A stretch of 64,000 bases of DNA from Ottelia alismoides (GCA_037367405.1 JAZKJV010010622.1:310001-374000), one strand, 5' to 3'; positions 1 to 13,116 are shown, numbered from the stretch's first letter. Numbers and translations are program-made. The notes: a model not told the origin generated them from the sequence alone.

Positions 1-814
1 TTATCTCCATTTTATTATGATGATTAATCTCTCAACTAACTTATTTATGTTAAATTAAAAATGTGTTGATAATGTTGCAATATATATTTAATTTAATCAT
101 AAATAAATGTTGGTTTTAACTAACAATAATTATAGCCATTGATTTTACATGGACCAAGCCTAGCCGTTGGATCCATGTGTCCCATGGATTGAGATCCATT
201 GGATCCTAAACTAATATAAAAGGAGGGCTAGGGCAGCCTTCCATGGTACATCATTAAGAGTTGTGCAAGGTTACAACTCTCTCTCTCTCTCATATTCTCG
301 CCATCTCTCTTTCTCTCCTCCAAAAGATGGCCGTCCTTTTTGTGTTGAGAAAGGAGAGACTCTTCTTCTTTGGAGTTTCCTTCTTACTTCTTCTTTGGAG
401 TTTCGACGACTCGAGGATCTCCTTCTTCTTTGGAGTTTCTTACTCTAAAGGAAGACGACGGATTTCGTTTGACGAAATCGGGGGAGCCATCGCTTGGATC
501 TTCATCGAGGATTGCGGGAAGGAATGTGACTCATCATCGCGCCCGCAAGTGCGTTCTTCGTGGATCGGACTTAAGACAAGAGGATCTCTACTTTGGGATC
601 TCACGATCACAACCACGCTTCAAGAGGTATTCCTTATACTGTGTGGTTTGATGAAACGATCCGAGTAGTGTTCTCGTGATCACGTGGTTTCATCTTTAAA
701 GTTAAAATTTTAATTTCCGCCGCATCTAGCATCTAGTGCGACTAGTTGCTCCGATTGCATACGATGCGATCAACATGCTTCCGTGATGCGCTTAAGGATA
801 CTCAATATCCTTCA
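1..814 (+). mobile_element. 3' LTR (3' part) of an Angela-like Copia element
   Basis: This is the last 814 bases of an LTR whose reverse complement recurs at the ends of element A (30187 onward and 39725 onward). The shared run includes a TATAAAA box, a CT-rich tract near 280-320 and the terminal TATCCTTCA. The family LTR is about 2.49 kb, so roughly two thirds lies left of the window. No primer site follows position 814, whereas elements A and B have an initiator-Met primer site directly outside the same LTR end. This end is therefore read as a 3' LTR. The sequence after it is the gag of a different Copia element, so this copy is inserted in that gag, with ATTGC (815-819) as the predicted right target duplication. 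Confidence 0.85.
215..221 (+). promoter_or_regulatory. TATA box of the Angela-like LTR
   Basis: TATAAAA lies about 60 bases upstream of a CT repeat in the transcribed part of the LTR. The same box sits at the same place in the LTRs of elements A and B. It is the likely RNA polymerase II promoter of the retrotransposon; transcription today is not shown. Confidence 0.6.
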
Positions 815-886
815 ATTGCCATAGAGGAGGAACACAGGAAACAAAAACATGTACTTCCTATTGATATTTAGGATAAGGTCAATCTC

Positions 887-1692
887 ATGACCTCAAAGGG
901 CAAAGACAAGAAGGGAAAGAGTCCTAATAATAATAAAATGAAACCAAAGGGTAAGATCCAGAAAAAGGCAAAGAATAAACCCTGCTGGCACTGTAATCAG
1001 GTTGGCCATTGGAAGAAGGATTGTCCATCCTTGAAAACTCAACCTAAGGCTGCAGACGGGAGTCCACAAGTGAATATGATCACTATGGGACTCGAGGCTA
1101 GCGAGGGGTATGTCTCTATAAAACCTGAACTATACCATATCCATGATCCAAATGAGTGGCTCGTGGATATGGCAGCCAATGTAAATATCTGTTCTGACAG
1201 AACTTTGTTTTCTTCTTATCAGACTTGCAGTAGGGGGACTGTGAAGATGGGAAATGATTCTACAACCATGGTGCTAGGATCGGGACAAGTCAACTTGAGG
1301 TTCTCCTCTGGACGTGTCTGGACGTTGCACAGGGTGCTGCATGTTCTTAACATCAAGAAGAATAATTTATCTAGCTCTATCTTAGTTAGAAATGGTTTTG
1401 AATTGAACTTTAAATGTAATAAAGTTGTCACTCTGAGACATGGCATTTTTTATGGAAAAGACTATTTGGCAGATCTTGATTTGTTATTTAGAATTAGATG
1501 TGATTCAGTAAACATCAATGAAATGAATGTTTTGAATCCTGAATGTTCTAATTCTGCGTCTCATGTTGTGAATAATCTAGAATCTTGTGATCTGTGGCAT
1601 GGTAGATTGGGACATGTAAACTTAAATTCAATTAAAAGAACGATGAATTTAGAGTTGATCCCTAAACACACTATTGATAAAAAACTCAAAAA
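887..1692 (+). pseudogene. Copia D gag C-terminus, protease and integrase N-terminal zinc finger
   Basis: A lysine-rich stretch leads into a gag zinc knuckle CWHCNQVGHWKKDC (983-1024), which binds the RNA genome. The aspartic protease follows, but its catalytic Asp-Ser-Gly box reads WLVDMAANVNIC (about 1157-1192). The Asp remains and the Ser-Gly is lost, so the protease is probably inactive. The first half of the integrase HHCC zinc finger is seen at WHGRLGHVN (about 1595-1620). The reading frame shifts by one base in an A-run at about 1688-1692; the CxxC half of the finger continues in the next frame. The ATG at 887 is only the first ATG after the upstream stop; the natural gag start is off-window. 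Confidence 0.85.
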
Positions 1693-4260
1693 TGTGAAAT
1701 CTGTGTGCAAGCAAAGACATCTAGGAAGTCTTTCCAGTCTGTCTCTAGAGATAGTGAGATCTTGGATCTAGTGCTCACAGATATCTGTGAGTTTAATGGT
1801 GTGTTGACCCGAGACAATAAGAAATACTTTATCAACTTTATAGATGATGGCAGTAGATACTGCTATGTATATCTAATCAAAACCAAGGATGAAACCTTAG
1901 AGAAATTTCTTATATTTAAGAATGAGGCTGAGACACAAACAGGAAAAGTGCATAAACGCCTTAGGTTAGATAGAGGAGGTGAATATATCTCTAACTTATT
2001 TGATGAACAATGCAAACCATTTGTCATAGTTCATGAAGTTATCGCCCCATATTCACTGCAATCAAATGGGATAGCAGAACGAAAAAATAGAACCTTAACG
2101 GACATGATCAATACTCTCCTACAGAGTTCCGGACTTCCAACCTATATGTGGGGAGAAGCCTTGAATACGGCTTGCCATATTCTGAATAGGGTTCCTCCAA
2201 GACATATGGAAAAATGTCCTTTTGAACTTTAGAGAAATAGGAAACCGAGTTTAAAATATCTCAAAGTGTGGGGCTGTCTTGCTAAGGTTTTAGTCCCAGA
2301 ACACAAGAGAAAGAAGCTTGGTCCTAAAACTGTTGATGCGGTCTTCTTAGGTTACTTGGAAAATAGCTATGCATATAAGTTCTTGGTAATTCGGTCCAAG
2401 ATACTGGGCATAGATGTCAACACCGTTGTTGAACTCCGTGATGCTACCTTCTTTGAGGATGTCTTCCCGTTGAAGACTGGGATTTCTCAGAATCTGACCA
2501 TTGTGGGTGCCTCTACATCAGGATCTATTCCAGATCAAGTGGAAAGGATAACAAATGTGGGGGCTGAGACTCAATCTGAATCCAATGATCGTTCTGAAGA
2601 AATTGAGCCAAGAAGGAGTTAAAGACCTCGGATAGCCAAGGATCTGGGTGGCAACTTCGTTGTCTACCAGATCGAGGGTGATCCACCAAGTTACAAGGAA
2701 GCCATGGCTTCATCTGAAGCAAAACAATGGAAGGAAGCCATCAAATCAGAGATGGATTCCATTATGGCTAATGGAACTTGGGAGATGGTTGATTTACCCA
2801 AAGGATTCTCTACCATTGTGTGCAAGTGGGTGTTTAAGAGAAAGCTTAGACCTGACGGATCAATTGAAAAGTATAAAGCCAGATTAGTTGCCAAGGGCTT
2901 TAAGCAAAAGGAAGGTATACATTATTTTGATACATATTCCCATGTGACTAGGATGACCACAATCTGGATTCTCGTAGCATTGGCATCTGTATATGATCTC
3001 TCCATCCACCAGATGGATGTGAAGACCGCATTCTTGCATGGCGATCTTGAGGAAGAGATCTATATGGATCAACCTGATGGGCTTGTGACTCATGGGAATG
3101 AGGGAAAGGTTTGCAAGCTTGTCAAATCCCTGTACGGATTGAAACAAGCACCAATGCAGTGGCATGATAAATTTGACAAAACTATTTTGTCATGTGGTTT
3201 TAAGGTTCATGAATCCGATAAGTGTGTCTATTCCAAGGTGAAAGATGATGAGTGTATTGTTTTGTGCCTATATGTTGATGACATATTGTTGTTTGGATCA
3301 CATATGAGGATTATTAATGAGATTAAGGCATTCTTAAGTAGCAAGTTTGAGATGAAGGACATGAGTGTTGCTGATGTGATCTTGGGCCTCAAACTGACAA
3401 GGTCAGTTGATGGGATTGTAGTTTCTTAATCTCACTATGTTGAGAAGGTACTTGAGAAATTTGGATATCAAGATTGCAAAGTTATAAGCACTCCTTTTTA
3501 TTCATCCAAAACATTATTTAAGAATAAAAGTGGAGTACCTGTAGCTCAGCTAAGATATTCACAAGTGATAAGTTTAATGTATATTGCAAATTGCACGAGA
3601 CACGATATTTCATTCTCGATTGCAAAGCTGAGTAGATACACTAGTTGTCCTGACTGTACTCACTGGGAGGCTCTGGATAGAGTACTGAAGTACTTGAAGG
3701 GAACTATTTTCCTTACTTTTCATTATGGTAGACATCCATTTGTGCTCGATGGATACAGTGATGTAAGCTGGATAGGGAAAATAGAGGAGTGTGGGAGTAA
3801 TGGTGTTGCAAGATATGTATTTACCCTTGGAGGCGGTGCAGTCTCCTGGAGGTCTGTGAAGCAGACTATTCTAGCTCGATCCACTTTTGAGGCCGAGCTG
3901 TATGCTTTGGACACCACTGGAATTGAGGTTGAATGGCTAAGGGAACTTTTGTCTGAAATTCCCATGGTAGGTCAGCATGTTCCTGCGATCTCGGTACATT
4001 GTGATAATATGACCACAATTGCCAAGATCAAGAGTTCAAAGTTCAATCAAAAAACAAGGAGACACATACAAATCAGACTTAAGACGTTAAGGGATTTGGT
4101 GTCTCGCGGAGTGTTGGCTGTGGATTTTGTTGGATCCAAAGATAACACGACAGATCTGTTGACTAAGGGACTTGATAGATCTTTAGTCCTAAAGTCTAGG
4201 CTTGGGATGGGACTGAGACCCATTGGGAGTTCCTCTGCAGTAGCAACTCAACCTATCTGA
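1693..4260 (+). pseudogene. Copia D integrase core, reverse transcriptase and RNase H
   Basis: This continues the polyprotein in frame 1. CEIC (1693-1704) completes the zinc finger. The integrase core has LTDICEF, LDRGGEY and SNGIAERKN, with the second Asp and the Glu separated by 35 residues as in a DD35E enzyme. The integrase C-terminal part (VWGCLAKV) follows. RT begins near 2690 with KEAIKSEMDSIM, contains QMDVKTAFLHGDLEEEIYM and the catalytic YVDD box at 3271-3282. RNase H shows DGYSDVSW, TFEAELYAL and HCDNMTTI, ending with DLLTKGL. In-frame stops interrupt it at 2230-2232, 2620-2622 and 3427-3429. The first replaces a Trp codon (TGG to TAG), the last probably a Gln codon. All catalytic residues except those of the upstream protease survive, so decay is moderate. 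Confidence 0.9.
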
Positions 4261-4562
4261 GTGGAGATCCCACAAAGTAGGTTCAATGTGGTAATAACAA
4301 GCTGTTTGGAGAACTTATTGGCACTCTAATCTTAATGCTTAAGCATGAGTGTCTTATCCCTGGAAGCACGAGTGTCATTTAAGCTGCAAGTTTAGGAAGA
4401 GCGTAGGCTCGGAATGGGTTCAACCTTTGGGTAGGATGTTAGCAGTGCATCCTTGGAGAACGTCACCTATGTGAGTTTCACTGTGGGCCGTAGTTAAAGG
4501 AAGAGGGTTTTTCCTGAACACACTCATTAAACATGATAAGGGTGCATAGCCTTTAAGAGCAC
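4261..4562 (+). other. Non-coding 3' region of Copia D
   Basis: About 300 bases between the D polyprotein stop and the insertion point of element C. No gene is seen. It should be contiguous with 21424-21657 once C is removed. Confidence 0.6.
4558..4562 (+). repeat. Left target-site duplication of C (AGCAC)
   Basis: Five bases identical to 21419-21423, placed exactly outside the TGATG and ATCA ends of element C. Confidence 0.9.
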
Positions 4563-7500
4563 TGATGAATCACCATTCGTCTCTCTTTATTCCTTTATTT
4601 TAGCTAGAAACCTTGGTAAAATACCATGTAAATGTTTGTAAATAGAATGAATTGTCAAAATGCATGGTTCATGTAAATAACCATAATTAGCATATTTTGG
4701 CACAAAAATAAAGGAATAAAGAAATAAAGAAAAAGAGAGAAATATTTAGAATAAATATTGAGTGACCCAAACTCAAGGGAGGGCTCAATATGGGCCTGAC
4801 CGCAAAATAAAACAAGTAGAGAGAGATAGGACCATTCATCTTTGTGCAAATATTCCCCCTTTTATGGATATATTATTTTCATCAAATAAAAATACTTATG
4901 CGTCCCTCATAATGTGTATATATTTCTAAAAATAAAATAAAAATAAGAAAAATAAAAATAAAACAAAAATAAATTATCTCTCTTCCCCTTGTATATACCA
5001 TGTATATATGTACCATATATATATATATATATTACCCTTGTAAATACACAATAACAATTAAATAAAAATTATTTTGAATCTCATATTTTATGTTGAAATA
5101 AATGAAATATAAAATAGGTATAATTGCACAAAAATAAACAAATAAAAATAAAAATAAAAAATACATAGGTATATATACCTGTGCATAACATGTTATTTTT
5201 CGAAAAAACAAATAAAATCACTAAAAATACTTTGAAAAATAGTAAACATTTTTCATGCTGAAAACTTTTTGAAATAAAATCATTTACTATTTTAAAATGA
5301 ATTTACAAATAATTAATAAAAGGAATAATCTCATTGGTCCACGGGGCATTGTTGACCCGCGTTCAACTCTCCCCTCAGGACCACTTCCAGAGGGATCTTC
5401 GCACCGACCCGACTTTTCCGAATTATCGCGCCCTAACCCGATCATTATCTCCTCAAACCCTGGGCCTCGATTATCCACGATCCATTCCTGATCCACGTCC
5501 GACCATTTTTCTAGGGGTCTGAGCTTTGGATTACGCGCCCGACTCCCATCTTCCTGGACCCCTACCAGTATAAAGTCTCACCTCCATCCGCCATTTGACG
5601 CACCTTTGGCTCCCGTCTTCAACTCCCAGGATCTCCACTTTCATCCTTGACTGACAGCGAGCGATTGAGAGTGTTGCAGCGAGGATTTGGAGGCTTTGCC
5701 CTAGGTCCGACGACCATCGTCGTCGAGCTCTGCCGCTGGCGTAGCCTGAGCCTATGGAGGCGACGCTCCATCGAGGCGAAGACCGTCAGAGATCCAGCAT
5801 CTCCCCCATAATCGACTCTGACCATTAGGTATCACCCTTAGCTTCTAGTTCGTCGTTTAGATCCAGTCGTTCCCACCTTGCTCCGCCAGCTCCGCCCCAG
5901 TGGCCGGAGCCCCATCACTCCCTCTCATCCGTATCGATAGATCCCTCGACCCATCGTCACCTTCCCTCCACAATCTGATCACCTCGATCTTGGCTATCCG
6001 AGCCAAGATCGGGTCTGATTCCTTCCGCCTCCTACGTCGGAACCTCCCTTCGCCTTTCTACGTCGCTTCCCTTTGTCATTTCGCAAATAACCCATGCCAG
6101 AGTCTTCCTCTGAGAACGAGCTTTCTCTTGCAGGTTAATAAGCGCAGCAAACCCCCCCCTTGGTCGCATCTTCCATCCTTCGCCGGAGTTGCCCAGCTCC
6201 CTCCTCCCTCACCGGAGGATCGGACCGTTGGGAGCGCCATCGGACGCCACCACCCGACGCAGGTCGTCATCGCGAGGAGAACCCCCCTCTCCGATCTTCC
6301 ATCGGACGCTAGGATCGCTCTCAGCTTGCCGAAGAAGCTCGCCCAGGAGGAGTTCTTCCAGCCTATCTCTCTGCCGTTGGATCGTGCCTTGCCTCCAGAT
6401 ATCATCCGAGACGCACGTGCCCTTATCCTATCAGGCCGTTTGATACCATAGCGGCCACGTGCACCCCACGTTCAGCGCTGTGTCAGCACCGTTGGATCTT
6501 CCAGGAGGCTCCATCACAGTCGCACACCATCCGCTAGTCACCGCCCGACACCTGGCCCTCACGTGCCCCGCACGCGCTTTGGTTGGGTAACTTGCGCCCG
6601 ACCCCCTACATTTTATTTTAGTTTTTGCTTAGTCTATTAAATAAACCCCCACACTTGGATAATTTGCATATCTGGACCTGTAGTTTCTTATATTTGCATT
6701 TTAATCCCTGCTTTGTGGAGACACGTGCTTCGACACGTGATTTTGTGGGCTTTTTGCATATTCAGGGCTGGGTTTTACGACTGTTATGGAATGAATGATA
6801 TGTTTTGAGAATTGCATATATCCCGATACGTACAATATTTGAACATGTGTGGAAATTGATGTGAATTTTACGCTGATACCCTTATAGTTCTTGCACGTGT
6901 TTCTTTTTAGCCCTTCGAACTTGTTTTTATTACATATAGGTCCCTATGTGTTGTGGCTTTTATATTGGTTGAATAAAATATCAAATAAACTCCAAATCTT
7001 GTGAAATTTGGATATGTGGCTCCTTCCACTGTGTAAAAATTTCAATAATTTTTTGGGACATTTTTATTACTGTTTGTTATTTTTAAAAAATAAAAAACCC
7101 TTGTTTTTGTCACTGTTTGAATTATAAAATCTACTAAAATTATAAAAACTCATCTAAAAATTACAAAAAATTAGGTATTCTTTGTTTTGTTTTTTACTTG
7201 CTTCAAACCAACTTTCACTTTATTTGGATATATAAAACACCTAAAAATTGAAAATTCTAAAAACCTTATCAAAATCATTAAAAATTATACAATAATAAAA
7301 AATGCAATTTCTCTTTCTGTAGTTTAGTTTTTCTTTCTAGTTATTATAAAAATTATCTCCAGATTTTTAGAGACTAATTGTATATTTTTAATTAGCCTTT
7401 AAATCTGGCTGCACATTGATTCTGATTTTTTTGTCTTTTTCTATTTTTTATAAAATCAACTAAAAATCACAACATTTTGAGAAAATTACGAAAAACACTT

Positions 7501-7904
7501 AAAAATATAAAAAACACAAAAATAATTTTATTTTAATTTTCTGGCTTGTTTTTTAGTGTTTAATAAATTGTGTTTGTGTGCTTTTTACCCTTTTCTCCTC
7601 ATTTTCTTTATATTTAAAAATACAAACAAATTCAAAATACATAAAATCCACCAAAATATATTTTCTTATTTTATTCATTTTCTGACTACTTCGTAGGCCA
7701 CTTGGCTAACATATGCTCTTGAGTTCGACCCTGGTCGCTATACCAGGTTAAATAAATAGCAAGACCGCCTATTCGACGTTTTGACTGATTATTCTTATTT
7801 GGTGGTCTGATTTTTCTTGTTGAATCTGATCTGCGAGACCGGATCGCAACGACCCTTGATTGATTTATCCCTTACTCAAATTTTGTGGGATTTTCGGCTA
7901 ATCA
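4563..7904 (+). mobile_element. 5' LTR of Athila-type element C
   Basis: 3342 bases, matched along its length by 18078-21418. It is AT-rich at both ends with a GC-rich centre (about 5300-6600) containing TATAAAG at 5569-5575. Open frames in the GC-rich centre are not conserved between the two copies and look fortuitous. The 3' end is followed after three bases by the primer site. Confidence 0.93.
5569..5575 (+). promoter_or_regulatory. TATA box in 5' LTR of C
   Basis: TATAAAG before a GC-rich leader, kept at 19115-19121 in the other LTR. Likely element promoter; activity is inferred only. Confidence 0.5.
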
Positions 7905-7907
7905 GAA

Positions 7908-7925
7908 TGGCGTCGTTTCCGGGGA
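7908..7925 (+). other. Primer-binding site of C, tRNA-Asp type
   Basis: TGGCGTCGTTTCCGGGGA lies three bases after the LTR end. It matches the 3' end of plant tRNA-Asp (TGGCGCCGTTGCCGGGGA in primer-site form) with two differences. Reverse transcription primes here in Athila-lineage elements. Confidence 0.85.
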
Positions 7926-9253
7926 GCACGGCTTAGTAGTTGTTTTTGATATTTTGCGATTTTCTTTTTCGTGGCTTTTCTGTAGATATTTGTAGATATT
8001 TTTGTCTGATTTTATTTGCATATTTTTTATAATAATTTGGTCTGACACATTTCTATCTCTTCTTCTTGCGAGGGCCTGAGGACCGAGGCAGCTTTTTCGG
8101 AAGACGAAGCAATCGCGGGAGTCGGAGGCGACTCTTTTCTGCATAGAGCCACATGAGAGCGCGAGGAGTTGAGCAGTAGTGCGGGAGCCGCGGAATAGCC
8201 AAAAATAATCGTAGATAGCCGTAACTTAGTGTAGAGTAGTTTAGTTTTATTTTCAGCGAGAATATTATTGTAATAATACAGGAGAGACACTTGGACTTTA
8301 TCGATGACTACCGAGATCTGTTTCGCCGAGCACCGGTGTGCTCGGGGGACCTCACCGCATTTATCGCTGGTTTTTAGTTTTCTCACATTTTATTATTAAC
8401 TGCTTATCTGATTTACGTGGTTTTGGCCTTAGCTTAGGATTTTCTTCTAATTGTGACGTAGTTGATTATGATTCAATCCCTAATTATCTGCCTGCACCTA
8501 TTAGATCGTACCTAGACCTAATTAATTAACTCACAATAAAAAGTCGGATTACTTAGACTCTAGTCCACGTGCCTTGAGGAGTCACATACAACGCGTGCAG
8601 GATCCGTTGTGGCGGACACTGAGTGGCTCCCAAGATAGGACTCCGGACTTAGGTTTGAGTACCCGGCTACTATTCTTATCGTGTAGAAATTGCTCTATTA
8701 AGGCCGGTTTCTCATGCATCATATAGGTAGTTTATATTCAGTCTTTACTTTTATGCGCAGATCACTCTGCATGTAGACTGCTGGAGTCAGATACGCATTT
8801 CTTACTCTGCATGCATAATTGATTTCTTCGCGAATCGGCTTTTTCATCTTCTCCCCTCTGTTTTCGGACTTAAATAATCATGAGAAACGAAAATTTTTTA
8901 GGCGTTGCTTGTACTGAAAAATACCTAAATAAGAAAAACTATAAAATTGGGAATGCTAAACACACTTGACCCTTAAAGACACCTCACCTCAAAATTTGTC
9001 TTGGGGAGAGCAACCCCCTCATTGTCTGGTTTGGATATGCGAGAGAGCGACCCGCACACTAGGCTAGAGCCATATACGATCTCCGATCAGACTACCGACC
9101 TTTTATATGGGACAGTCTCTTGGGAGGATTGGATTCCCATCAGCTCGCGTAACCGCTCTGATAGACTGACTTGATCACCTAATTAAAATTGACAAGATAA
9201 TTGAGCGAACCTTTATGATCTCCAGCTCTACATTGCATAGGTGAATCGGGGGT
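7926..9253 (+). other. Untranslated leader of element C
   Basis: About 1.3 kb between the primer site and gag. No conserved coding frame is seen. Long leaders are usual in Athila-type elements. Confidence 0.6.
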
Positions 9254-12094
9254 TTGTTTTCTCATCTTGTGTGTTTTCCAGATCTCATCCGCATGACTCG
9301 CCAGATCAAGATAATGGTCAGGATGTCTCTTAGGCAGCCTCTGGCTGCACCGCTTTTTAGCACTCCGGTCCTTTCATCTATGTTGATTCGTGAGAACCGA
9401 GACCCGCTTTCCGAACCCGAGTTCGATTCCGTCCTGTTCCCCCTTGACCACCCCTCTACCAGTCCAGAGATACCAGTTCCAGATGAGAGACAACAGACAG
9501 ATAATTAATGGGCACCTGAGTTTGGGTCATTTGCCTTTACAGAGACCATGGCCAGCAGTGAGGAGCGCACCGAGGGTCAACAACCTGAGACGACGACATA
9601 TGTATTGGACCAGGGTACGATGAACAACACCCTATTAGCTTCCCTCGAGACGATGCAGCGCCAGATACGGGATCAGGGAGCCTTTATGATGAAGATGAGG
9701 AGAGAGATGGAGAGGCCGAGGACAACACGAGATCAGCCGAGAGCCATGGGAGAGAGGGATCCAGATCAGCCAGAGGAGCTAGTCCAGCCGGCAGCAGCAG
9801 CAGATCAACCGAGACCGATGCAGGAGTTGCACAACCACGGATCGACACTGACGCACCGGTGGATCGTTCTTCCAACGATCGTAGGGGACTTCAAGTTTCC
9901 CCCACAGACACTTCAGCTTCTTCCCCGCTTCCACGGGCTCGTCACTGAGGAGCCTCATCTACATCTCCAGGAGTTTGAGATGATCTACAGCACCGTCTAC
10001 GATAGGCAGGTGGACGAGGACACCATTCGGATGATTGCCTTCCCTTTCTCCCTTGTTGATAGAGCAGCCAATTGGCTGAAGCATTTGGGGAAATTTGTGT
10101 ACACCTGGGAGCAGCTCAACACCGAGTACTTGAACAAGTACTATCCACTCGGGCAAACCAATGCAGCGAGGGTCCTAATCAGCAACTTCTCCATACTCCC
10201 CAACGAGCAGTTTCATGAGGCATGGGAGAGGTTTAGAGAGCTTACCGACAGATGCTTGCACCATGACATATCGAAGCCGAACCTAGTTTAGAGCTTCTTT
10301 TGTAGACTGACACCAGAGCTGTAGGGCCTGGTGAATTCTTCTTGTGGCGGTTCCTACTTCGCCAAGGATAAGGATCAGGTCTAGGCTATCTAGGAGGAGA
10401 TGGTCGAGAACTAAATTGTGATGTCCCGAACCCGACTCTACACTCAGGGACGTCCCCAACCACAGGCCATGCAGTACCAGAGGATAGCACGGGTCGATGT
10501 CGTCCTTCTACTTCATTCGCGGCAGGCGCACAGGCCAAGTCTACAGCCACAGACATGGGCATCATCAGCGAGAGGTTGGACCAGATCGAGTTGATCGAGA
10601 AGAAGCAGTGGCAGGGCATATCGCAGATGGAGCAGATGGCACAGACGCTGAGGGACCTAAAGTCATAGCTCATGTGTCTCCAGAAGGCACAGACGGCTTC
10701 TCAGCCCCATCTTCGGTCACGAGGAGATCCGAGGAGCAGTGGTAGCTCGTCCTAGCACTCCAATCAGCCTAGACAGGTTAACCTTGTATAGGAAGAGTCG
10801 TACCAGTAGCCACCATCATTTTACCAGTCACCACCATCCCAGGACACTCAGATGGTGGTCTACCAGCCGGATCAGCCTCTGGCAGTATTTCCTCCACCCA
10901 CCTACGAGCCAGAGCCGTTGATGGATGTCAACGGGATTTGGTACGACCGACCCCAGGCCGGTATCCAACGAGACCATCTCGGATTTTGCTGGTCGGCCGG
11001 AGGCACCAGTTCCCAGCAACAGCCTCCAGTTCAAGGTGTCCAGTACGGCCAGCAGCGTGAGCAACACCAACAGCCCCGACCCCCAGTACACCAGCAACAG
11101 CAACCATCCCAACACCAGCAGTATGGTCCTCATCCCTATCAGCAGGGACAGTCTTGAAGGCGTGAGCAGCCTCAGCAATAGCAGTATCATCAGCAGTACC
11201 CGTCTCACCCTCTCCAGCAACACTCACTACCAGCGAGGCCACCCATTAGGTTCTCATGGGCCGACCTATGAGAACCCCGCCTTGGGTGATCTAGCTTGCC
11301 TCATGACCGAGCAGCATGCCACTTTTCGACGGGATATGGATGAGTTCCGCCAAGAGATACGGGAGATTGTGAAAGGGAAGGCCTCCATCCCTTCCCAAAT
11401 CGAGCTGAACCCGAACAACCTCAAAAGCAAGTCTGAGCACATAGATTTCACTAATATTACCATTCCTAGTGCCTCACTTGGTGATATGACTGCATATATG
11501 TTTGATGTTGACTTTGTTACACTTAGGAGCGGTAGGATGCCAGCAGGCGGTGCCTCGTCAGAGCGAAGATCCCGCGTTACATCTGGAGTGCCAGGCGAGG
11601 AGGAGAGCGGTGCTGATGCCGCTCAGAAGCATGATGATGTCGGTGGCACTGATGCCACCGAGGATGTTGATCCAGTCAACGGTATTGAGGTCGTCGCTTC
11701 ACCAGTTGGAGGAGGTGGTATTGACGCCACCATTTCAGTTGCTGAGCCAGAGCGCGGTACTAATGTCGCAAGTCCAGATGTCGAGGCTGGTACTGATGCC
11801 ACCATTTTCAGTTCTTCTAGTCCTGTTGTTTCTCCTTTTGTACATGTATCTCAGGACATTTCTGCAAATAAAGGAAAGGGTTTATTATTTTCGGATCCAC
11901 CTGTGTTGCTTGATGATGTATGTGTGGATTCTGCTGTTCATGACCATTCCAGACCGTCTCCTAGTCCTTCATCTGAGAAGGACCCTATAGTCCCCTTTCC
12001 TCGAGAACTTCACTTAGCTAAGGGGCAGAAAAAAGAAAATCCCAAAAAGAACCATCAGATAGAGTTCAGCCAGCATATGATGGACATATTTTAG
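9254..12094 (+). pseudogene. Athila-type gag of element C, with internal stops
   Basis: This frame encodes a capsid-like gag. One reading frame is kept from 9254 to 12094 but is cut by stops at 9506-9508 and 10289-10291, several TAG/TAA near 10320-10415 and one at 12092-12094. The capsid core lies at about 9890-10290, with LLPRFHGLVTEEPHLHLQEF, FPFSLVDRAANWL and a region ending HEAWERFRELTDRC, as in Athila/Tat gag. A Gln/Pro-rich low-complexity stretch follows (about 10850-11250). The motif VTLRSGR (about 11515-11540) marks the usual Athila gag-protease linker. A downstream Ser/Asp-rich segment contains short degenerate GTDAT-type repeats (about 11600-11800). The start is uncertain: ATGs at 9254 or 9293 are plausible. 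Confidence 0.85.
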
Positions 12095-13065
12095 ATACAG
12101 CTGACTCTACAGGAGGCCTTGGAGCACATACCTCTCTTCCAGCAACCACTCAGAGACAGGACCATAGTTAGGAGGAAGAGGCAGAACCATCAGTCAGAGA
12201 TCCATGTGCTTACTCGTGCCACGTGTTTCACGATTCAGAACCGTCTGCCAGCCAAGAAGCCAGATGCGGGAGCCCCGTGTGTCAGATGCCACATCCATGA
12301 GGAGAGGTTCGACTGCACTCTATTAGACAGCGGTTCTTCGATCAACCTTCTTCCGGGAGCCCTTCTCGACCGCTTTGAGTTGGGCCCTCTCCGACAGAGC
12401 AGGACGGTCCTTCATTTTGCTGATCGATCTGTCAAGAGACCGAAGGGATTGCTGAAGGACGTTGTCGTCACGATTCAGGGCCTAAAATCCCCTGTAGACT
12501 TCGTTGTGTTGGACATGGAAATCTCTGAGTCTGTGACCGATACCCCAATCATTCTAGACGTCTGTTCTTGGCCACAACCAAGGTAGTGTCCGATCAGGAT
12601 AACGGGAAGGTGTACTTTCGCGTCGAGGTCGAGAGTATACAAATAGAGACGATCGAGGAGACTAGAGCCAGAGATTCAGCTTGCTCAGAGCCGACTTCAG
12701 ATTCAAAGCAGATGGCAGAGGCAGGGCGAGACATCCACTAGGACTATGATTTTGTGATTACAGATGACGAGACAGTTTGGGCAGATCCAATAGCACAGGC
12801 CATTCTCTCACCTTTAGAGTTTGCCGATGTAGAGACGCTAGTAGAGGAGAGCTTGGAGAGCACATTCCTGGTCCAGAGTACATCTCAGGCAGCAGATCAA
12901 GTTCCTGATCGTGAGGCAGATTTTTGTGATTCTGATACAGATCCCTTGGAGTCAGATATTGATTGGGCAGAGTTTGACGATTTGATACCGTGTCTGACTT
13001 CTACTGAGCCTGCAGCTAGGGAGGAGGCTAATCCCGCACAGAGCAGAGACAATCCAACAGAGTAG
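12095..13065 (+). pseudogene. Aspartic protease and linker of element C
   Basis: This is the retropepsin domain that would cleave the polyprotein. LLDSGSSINLLPG (about 12327-12365) carries the catalytic Asp-Ser-Gly, and IILD near 12550 corresponds to the flap-distal hydrophobic strand. One base is missing at about 12557, where a Gly codon is expected. Reading then moves from frame 2 to frame 1 and continues with LFLATTKV. The frame-1 segment is an acidic linker to RT and stops at 13063-13065. Confidence 0.8.
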
Positions 13066-13116
13066 CCTTCGCCAGATTCAGATTGCGAGCGAGAGTTTTC
13101 ATTCTCCCATGTAGAT

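Larger units (their letters stand above)
815..4562 (+). mobile_element. Copia element D, left part (gag to RNase H and 3' untranslated start)
   Basis: This is the internal region of a Copia retrotransposon, in the order gag zinc knuckle, protease, integrase, RT, RNase H that defines Ty1/Copia. It starts inside gag because the Angela-like LTR at 1-814 interrupts it, so its 5' LTR and primer site are off-window. After the polyprotein stop at 4260 about 300 bases of non-coding 3' sequence run to 4562, where the Athila element C is inserted. The element resumes at 21424. Stops and one frameshift make it a dead copy. Confidence 0.85.

Noticed and set aside
5900..6451. Open frame of 183 codons in the GC-rich centre of the Athila LTR
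   Set aside because: The corresponding frame in the other LTR (near 19446) is broken and diverges in amino acids. No domain is recognised. It is explained by GC-rich LTR leader sequence.
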